Shown here: in pieces, positions 57,362 to 64,000 of the stretch | Layout of the letters: each line of letters begins with the position of its first letter | Position numbering within the stretch: the stretch's first letter is position 1 | Assembly: GCA_002633005.1 (NCBI GenBank) | Contig: NMRA01000334.1 | Span: 1 to 64,000 of the forward strand | Direction of reading: 5' to 3' | DNA: 64,000 nucleotides | Origin: Phoronis australis | Taxonomy: Eukaryota; Phoronida; Phoronidae | Notes under the pieces: model-generated | What the model was told of the DNA's origin: nothing | Database searches by the model: none | What the model saw: only the letters and a program-made list of their open reading frames with translations | Position numbers and translations under genes: made by a program

Positions 57362-58551
57362 CTATAACTTGAAGTGGGAAATGTCCGGTCTTGATTGCGC
57401 ACAGCTATTGAAAAGTGAAATCTCTTATTCTACACATTACCTTTTCCACCAATGTTCAATCCTCAATTGCACGAATCCATTTGTTAAAATCTGTGCACTG
57501 TTGTCGTTATCTGCATTATGCCCAACTACTAGTTAGGTCAGAGCTTCAGTGTCAATGCTAATAAAATACTGATGGTTAATTCTTCAATGCACTAATCTAC
57601 AGACCAGCAAGACAGTCTTGAATAAGACACTTGTTCTGCTTCTCACAGCTTAGTATCAGCCAAGCACCGAATATTCTAGATTTTGCCAAGCTGAAATGAA
57701 AAGTGATATTCATGTAATTATAACACAGTGAATATCAACCTATTTGGTCAATGTTTTGTGCTGTTACCATGGCAACGACTAATTAAGGAGATGCCAAGGG
57801 ACATTCACATGTCTGCAAGGAAGTTTTCTTTTCCAAGCTCGAATCCCAGGCTATAAAGCTCAAGTAAAGAAAACAAGCAAGTAACATTATAACCACCCAA
57901 GAGCGTGAATGAACACAAAATGAAAAAACAAGCAGCAGCATAATACACAGTTTTTGCTCGCATGAAATGCACTTTGCAAATGCAGATATTCATGAGGAAC
58001 CAAGTAATATTAACATGTCTTGTAACGACTGGCATGACATCTTAAAATTACTCCAGCACAGTCTAATGTATTCGACATATGGCAATTAAAGTCCTCACTT
58101 AGCACGTTTTGGCCGGCAAGTGAAATTACCGGGGTAAGTTTTGTTGAATTTCTCCACAAAAGTGAAGATTAAGAACATGCTAGTCTATTAGAAGCATAGT
58201 TTGCAGTATGTAGATGTCATAAAACGGCATTTACTGAAGTTCCCAACCACTGAAAAATGGAAAAATGACCATTTTGGCAATTATTTTTGAGCAAAATAAG
58301 TTTAGAATAGCCATATTAACCATATCACAATGATCAAAAACAGCATATCATCTCAATAATCCATTAATCCCCGCTGTGTTGTTACTTGTATCACGCAGTG
58401 ATCCTGAAGAAGGCAGTGATTAATTTAACAAGGTCTATCAAGATCAGGTGACAGCTATGAGTGCGGGAGATACCATAAAACATCTCGCCTAAATGTCATT
58501 AACGGTTGCTCCAAAGACTTAACCTGAATTCCAAGTTCCTGTTTAAAAGCT
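57362..58551. other. RD3 upstream region
   Basis: Must contain the RD3 promoter. I see no clear core promoter or other gene; the minus frame 57805-58035 is unplaced. Confidence 0.4.
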
Positions 58552-59219
58552 CATAGGCGGATTTAGGGGGGGGGGCCCGGGCCCCCCCTTGGCTGCCGCA
58601 AAAAAAATAAAACAGTAAGAGCGTAGGGAAATGGTGAGTTTATTAATTAACCCCTTTAATTAAAATTATACGGATGAAAAAAGATTTGAATGTGTGCAGT
58701 TGTAGTTTGGGGGGGNNNNNNNNNNNNNNNNNNNNNNNNNNNNNNNNNNNNNNNNNNNNNNNNNNNNNNNNNNNNNNNNNNNNNNNNNNNNNNNNNNNNN
58801 NNNNNNNNNNNNNNNNNNNNNNNNNNNNNNNNNNNNNNNNNNNNNNNNNNNNNNNNNNNNNNNNNNNNNNNNNNNNNNNNNNNNNNNNNNNNNNNNNNNN
58901 NNNNNNNNNNNNNNNNNNNNNNNNNNNNNNNNNNNNNNNNNNNNNNNNNNNNNNNNNNNNNNNNNNNNNNNNNNNNNNNNNNNNNNCGTTTTTTTCCTGT
59001 TTGATACGTTCTCCGTGTTTTTTTTTGCCTTCCTTTTTCTTGGATAATACTTCAGGAATCAAGGAAAATGCTTGATTTTTAGAGGTAAAAACAGAAAAAA
59101 TTCCTGGGCCTCCCCCCATTCGGTGCTATGCGCATCTACAATCGTGGTTCAGTTTGCGCAAATGCTTCCAGCTGGACAAAATGTTGCCCCCCCCCTTCTG
59201 ATATCCTAGATCCGCCACT
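58552..59219. mobile_element. hAT-like repeat containing an assembly gap
   Basis: The left edge GGCGGATTTAGGGGG and right edge CTAGATCCGCCACTG belong to the CAGTGGCGGAT family at 48844 and 53649. G- and C-homopolymer runs flank the gap. Confidence 0.5.
58716..58986. other. Assembly gap (271 N)
   Basis: A run of 271 unresolved bases starting right after a poly-G run. Translated frames across it are meaningless. Confidence 1.
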
Positions 59220-61504
59220 GAAGCTGGAGAGAGTGCTAAGAATCTCACAGCCTCTGTCAACAACACCTGACAATGCACCTGGAAATTAGAACATTTGTGT
59301 TAAAATCACCAATTTTGGTCAAAAATAACAGTCAACTTTTATTCTTTTTTCATTTTCGAATGCTTATAACAGTGTTGTGAATGCTAAAAAATTCTTAAAA
59401 CACTGTCCATAGGAAGCTATGTGGTATACAAATAAAAACGATACAAAATTTATTTAGCATTACAAATACCACCCTAGAGTTTCACCTTCAGAAAAAAGGC
59501 GGTTTCCAAGATGAGATAATATAACCTACATAGTCTATAGGCACTTTCATACCAACGTCGACGAGTCAATATTTTGGGGAGTTGCGGTCAGTATGAATGA
59601 TTAACTTCAATCCTGGATCGAAGTTAACAACGCCATTTAATTTGGCAGTTAATAGGTGATTTAACAGCGGAATATCAATGCTGCAGTGCAGTATGAACGG
59701 TCAACTACGGTCCCATCGAAGTTATCGCCAGGGGTCAATGTTGTCATCAACAATTAAAGGGCAGTGTAGTCACTTATGGTTGCTAATGATTTTGCTCAAA
59801 TAATCACCAGTCAAATGAAAAATAAGTTTTATGTCAATTAGCACATGTAAATGTTCTCAAATTGTCACATTAAGGAAATCTTAGCATGCACGAAATGCAC
59901 CAGCGGTACCTTCCGATTACTTCGATGACGGCAGTGTCACGTACCTGCTGTTTTTAAGCTGAGTGTATGGCCAACTGAATGGGATATTCACACTGCAATA
60001 ATTAGAATATTCCTTATATTTTCTGCACAAAAACATAAACATTGTGCAAAGTTGCTTTTTTGTAGCAGCTTTCATCAAAATGCATCAAAGTTAAAACTTC
60101 ACCAAGTACAAAATAGCCGATTGAACATGCCCTTCAGTTCAGCAGAAGTTGCCAAGCTGTCGGAGCCACCGGAAATGAGACCAAGTCTAACGGGAATTGT
60201 AAGCATTTTTATCACTCAATAAGAAACATCTGCTTGGCTAAAATCTAATGAAAACTATTGAATCGCTCAGAATAGTAGGTGTAGATCTTTCTCACTAAAT
60301 TTCATCGTAAATTATAGGTGAAAATAAATTATGCACGGTTTTAAACTCGTAACTTATGCCGCTTGTCCAAGATGACCAACCAGGTCCAAACAAGTGACCT
60401 AAATTTTGCCACCAAAATTGCAATAAATGTGAACTGCTTAACCGGATTTTGACAATTTTCAATTTTTATTGAGGGCTCTAGTCGGATGTAGCAGTCCCAC
60501 CATAACTTCCTTTATTTTTAACCTAGAATCATGATTTTAGTATCCACGTGTTCACTAGGCGTATAGAAGTTGATCTGTGGTGTTAATTTTGTCATATCTC
60601 CATCCCATTTTTAATAAATTGACTTTGAAGTTCGAGTTGTTTTTCCGACTTTGTTGCCAGTTGGTTACACTAACAGTGACGTCATAGGAATGCCCGACAC
60701 CTACCAGCGACTGTGTGTATTCATTTTCAGGGTAAGGAAACATTTCATCATTTGCAGTGTAGACAAAAATTTTCCCCGAGGCAAGTAAAGCTGTTTCGTT
60801 TTGAACTTTTGATACACATTCCTTCAAATATCAGTATCGAAGGATCATTCCAGTTATTAAGTAGTTCATACTGATGATGATGGCTATCACACAGTATATT
60901 ATTGAAATTGTATTTGAGTAATATGGACAACAGGTACAGATTTTTCACTAATAAAAGCCTAACATCGAAATTTCGAACTTGAATTTGTTTGTAGGTGGAT
61001 GTGTTGAATTGCTTGATGCTCGTTACCTGTCGTTTCAATCCATTGAATTTTAGCCTAGTCGATCGTTAGCTGGACTAATTAATGAACAGTGAGAGTAGGA
61101 CTGTCCAACCGATTTTTTTTTCGATTTGCAAAAATACTTCAATATAATCGGAAAGATAATGAATGCATCCCACTCAAAAAGAAATGTGGTTTATAAGAAA
61201 CCTTTATTAACAGTCAACACATGTGTATAGATATTATCTACAACTAAATAGCTGTGAACCAATCTCTTTAAGTTAAGGCCAGTTGATCATTTTCTGTCAG
61301 TAGTTGTAAGTAACTGATGTATATTTAATTCCATAGACCACACACTAAAGCAATACCAAACATTTGACATTCTACTACATGTATTTACTAAGGATTGTCA
61401 GAGCACAATAACAACTTCCGCATGACGAACTTCCTTACCCCAATCACTTGTACATTGCACTGAACAACAATGGTGATTTGGCGGCACGGTCATGGCAAAG
61501 AAAA
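59220..61504. other. Intergenic stretch, no gene recognised
   Basis: Around 59300 the sequence TTAAAATCACCAATTTTGGT resembles a worn TACNGTAAAA MITE end. Near 59590-59740 there is a diverged duplication (CAGTATGAA…ATCGAAGTTA). The minus frame 60555-60827 has balanced composition but no recognisable domain. Confidence 0.4.
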
Positions 61505-61948
61505 TACCATAAAATCTCATCAATTTCAGACAAAAATAACAGCCATATTTGAAATTTAAGAGCCTTTAACATTGTGAATGCCCACAATTTTCAGAACATT
61601 GTTTGATGGCAGCTGTTGTAGAAGTCCTGGGGCACGTTCCAAGAAGCAGACTTGTGGTAAGTTAATTATTTGATTTAAGTCTTAACTACCATTAACTTTG
61701 AAACCTCCACATCTAGTAAATTAATCAAAACTAAGACAAAACTTAGTCAAAAACTTAAGATCTCTTGACTCCGACTTGAGAAAAATTTAAATTGACTGGA
61801 ATTTAAGATTTGTCTTAGCTAAGTCAGTTTTCTTGGACCCCAGAACATGGAAAACCATTTATTTGGGGCTAAGTATCTTTAATGGAAAAAAATAACTGGA
61901 ATTTTACCTGTCGGCTAAATTGTGTCCTAAATTGCCGAGTTTACCATA
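61505..61948. mobile_element. TACNGTAAAA-type MITE split by a second MITE
   Basis: Left TACCATAAAATCTCATCAAT and right TGTGTCCTAAATTGCCGAGT match the ends at 55851-56070. Removing the inner element (61627-61843) leaves about 227 bp, the usual family size. Confidence 0.55.
61627..61843. mobile_element. Nested MITE, 217 bp
   Basis: Inverted ends CTGGGGCACGTTCCAAGAA and CTGGGGTCCAAGAA (complement), with AAGTTAAT- and AACTTAAG-rich subterminal parts. It interrupts the MITE at 61505-61948. Confidence 0.55.
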
Positions 61949-62866
61949 TCGATGTTCATGTGATGACATTGTGCATAAATAGTCTATCGCTATCAAAGCG
62001 ACAAATCAAACCGTTTCAACATGTGCATTTTACACTATCAGATACTGGCTAGTCACTATAGACTACTAGTGAAACAAAAGTCTACAAATATTGACTGACA
62101 TGTACTATCATTTCCAACTTCTACAGCTCTCAATGAAATGGAAAATTATTGACATATACCACTACACTAACGATTTTTTCTTCAATTGGCAATACAAAAA
62201 TCCCTTTCCAATTCGCCGTGACTCTCAAGGCTACACATGATACCCTATTTTAAGTGATGTGAAGAGCTTTTCTCCCTTTTTAATGCTCAGAGTTAGCATT
62301 CATAATTAACCAAAAATTGTACACAAAGTAATGAGTGGAATTTATCGATTCCTTGGCTTCTACCACAAGATTCGCCAAAACAAACCCTCAAGTAAAATAT
62401 TAACGCAAGGCCTTATAGGCATTTTTGGGAATGCTGAAATATGCAATTATCTTGAATGCACGGCGCTAGTCTGATTTGGTGCCCAGGGAACTGAAATTTG
62501 GAAATCAATGAATCAGAATGAGGGTGTAAAGCCAAGCATGGTCATTTAAAAATAAAGGACCATTTCAAATATTCTTCAGTAAAAAATGGGTATTTTGAAG
62601 CCCGGATGTGGCAAGGCGCCACTGAAACTGACTGTTTGACACCCAAAGGTAAGTAGTACAAAGGGTATGTTTTGAGAGCTAATAAAATTCTTGAAACACA
62701 GGCGTTCACACACTGGCACTGGTATAAACTGGTGGTGGTGGGTGCTTAAAAAGCCGAGCATGGGGGTTTAAAAGAGAATTTTCAGAGGTGAGTGCTAAGA
62801 AAATCTCGCACGAACGAGTACAGGTAGACCAATCATCATATGTTCACTGCCAATCATCCATCACCA

Positions 62867-62985
62867 AATGTTTGGGGGGATTGCTGGGGGTGGGGGGGGG
62901 GTTACGTGTCGGAATCATGGACACCCTGGAATATTGGGAACCCCATTTTGGACACCCAAATTTCGAAATCCTGGATAAAGGCCTG
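62867..62985. repeat. Second copy of the AGGCCTTTAT repeat end
   Basis: GATTGCTGGGGGTGGGGGG through GGATAAAGGCCT is the inverse of 23774-23885. Plus and minus frames here are repeat-derived. Confidence 0.65.
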
Positions 62986-63596
62986 AAGACCACCCATGAA
63001 AATGCTGAATAAACAATTATAATAAAACAATACACCGCATGTTGTAAAATCCAGTTCAAATTAAATGATTGTTCATGTTACACAACCCGAATATAAGACC
63101 ATGGCCTTAAATAACAGGTTTTATGGTAATAGGCAATAGGGCCATCCCGAATTACACGGCGTTTATTAAACTTTTTCACTTGGAGTTGCAGCCCTCAGCT
63201 TAGCAGCAATACTTCATTGGCATTGAAAGGTGGAATAGAGTAATGCAACTGAGAAGAACTTGTAAAGAATCAGACAACAATAAATGACGTGAAATTCCAG
63301 CGGCACAAAAACGAGGCAGTAAATGCGCCTGACGAATGTTAACGGCATTGTGGGTAAGTACTCCGAGATTCGAGTGTCGCAGTACAATCTGGGATGGCCA
63401 AATTGTTCACCAATTATGACACATGCCTTGAACCAGAGAACCAAGCAATTGCGTTCCACAGATGCGAAAATCTTGCGACGAAAGCTAGTTTGAGCATCTG
63501 CTAAAATGCTTGTCTGGCATTTTGTCTGACAACAGAAGCCCAAACATGAACGGGTTTCTAATGAAAGTAAATGACAAAACTGCCAAGGGTTCTGCA

Positions 63597-63758
63597 TTGT
63601 AACACACACTCCAAATGCTGGCATCTTAAAGCGACATTGAACCTGTGATTTCACTCAAAAAACTTAACCCTATATATTGTAACACACACTCCAAATGCTG
63701 GCATCTTAAAGCGACATTGAACCTGGGATTTCTCTCAAAAAACTTACCCCTATATATT
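63597..63758 (+). repeat. 80-bp tandem duplication
   Basis: ATTGTAACACACACTCCAAA at 63597 recurs at 63677, exactly 80 bp on. The two copies differ at only a few bases, so the duplication is recent. Confidence 0.95.
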
Positions 63759-64000
63759 GGTCTCATCTCATTCTTTACTCAGTTTAGAAATGATCAGTGG
63801 GCTCCCGAAGGAGATTCTGATACTGATTTTTTCGGACCAAGAAAAAAAATTTTCAGGACAAACTGACACTGAACCAAACTTTTAACAAATCGTTCATTAT
63901 TGTTGAAAACTCTACCAAAACATCCAATCATGGCAATCAAAATGATGCAAATTTTTTTCTGTAATCTTGAAAATCTCTTAATGAGTGAACACAAAAATTA

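Noticed and set aside
58643-59119. Open frames of 100-158 codons across 58716-58986
   Set aside because: They are open only because the gap is filled with N.
60555-60827. 90-codon minus-strand frame with protein-like composition
   Set aside because: No motif, no splice or promoter support, and no second exon identified.
63214-63654. 146-codon minus-strand open frame
   Set aside because: No recognisable family. Its N-terminal part overlaps the 80-bp tandem duplication, and nothing supports a promoter or splice structure.
1-64000. CRISPR arrays, bacterial operons, ribosome binding sites, rRNA genes
   Set aside because: Intron-containing animal genes and eukaryotic repeats throughout; the 20-bp minisatellite at 17351 has no spacers and is not a CRISPR array.

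Overview
This window is nuclear DNA from an animal, most likely an invertebrate. It is AT-rich, gene-sparse and dense with repeats. Genes are split by GT-AG introns, and the three genes I can name (FANCD2, a PRRT3/PRRT4-type seven-transmembrane protein, RD3) are metazoan families. The repeats (Penelope-like, hAT-like and TA-target DNA transposons, tRNA-derived heads, an LTR) fit a marine invertebrate. An invertebrate deuterostome is my guess, but the sequence does not settle the phylum.

Left part (about 0.9-13.8 kb, minus strand): the first eleven coding exons of FANCD2, 394 codons, joined in one frame with matching intron phases from the ATG at 13832 to the left edge. The rest of the gene lies outside. 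Its introns hold a solo-LTR-like sequence with a heat-shock promoter (3.5-4.0 kb), an inverted pair of Penelope-like element 3' ends (6.6-7.6 kb), a tRNA-derived repeat, a tandemly triplicated 5' splice site (8.0-8.15 kb), a MITE (10.8-11.2 kb), and a 1.3-kb repeat with CTCF-like motifs spaced about 143 bp apart (12.2-13.5 kb).

Middle (13.9-38.4 kb): no confident coding sequence. It probably contains the promoter and 5' non-coding exon(s) of the PRRT-like gene. It carries a 20-bp minisatellite, two DNA transposons with TA target duplications, two more copies of the CTCF-motif repeat, a pre-miRNA-like hairpin at 26.7 kb, and a hAT-like element.

PRRT-like gene (38.4-44.8 kb, plus strand): one 660-codon coding exon after a splice acceptor, then a probable 4.3-kb 3' UTR ending at AATAAA (44771), with a cluster of ATGCAAAT octamers near its end. 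FANCD2 and this gene are divergent. As I recall, human FANCD2 and PRRT3 are also near each other and divergent at 3p25.3, which suggests old conserved linkage.

Right part (45-64 kb): mostly repeats (hAT-like CAGTGGCG ends, tandem arrays, MITEs including a nested pair, one 271-base assembly gap) around one gene, a single-coding-exon RD3 homologue on the minus strand (56.7-57.3 kb).
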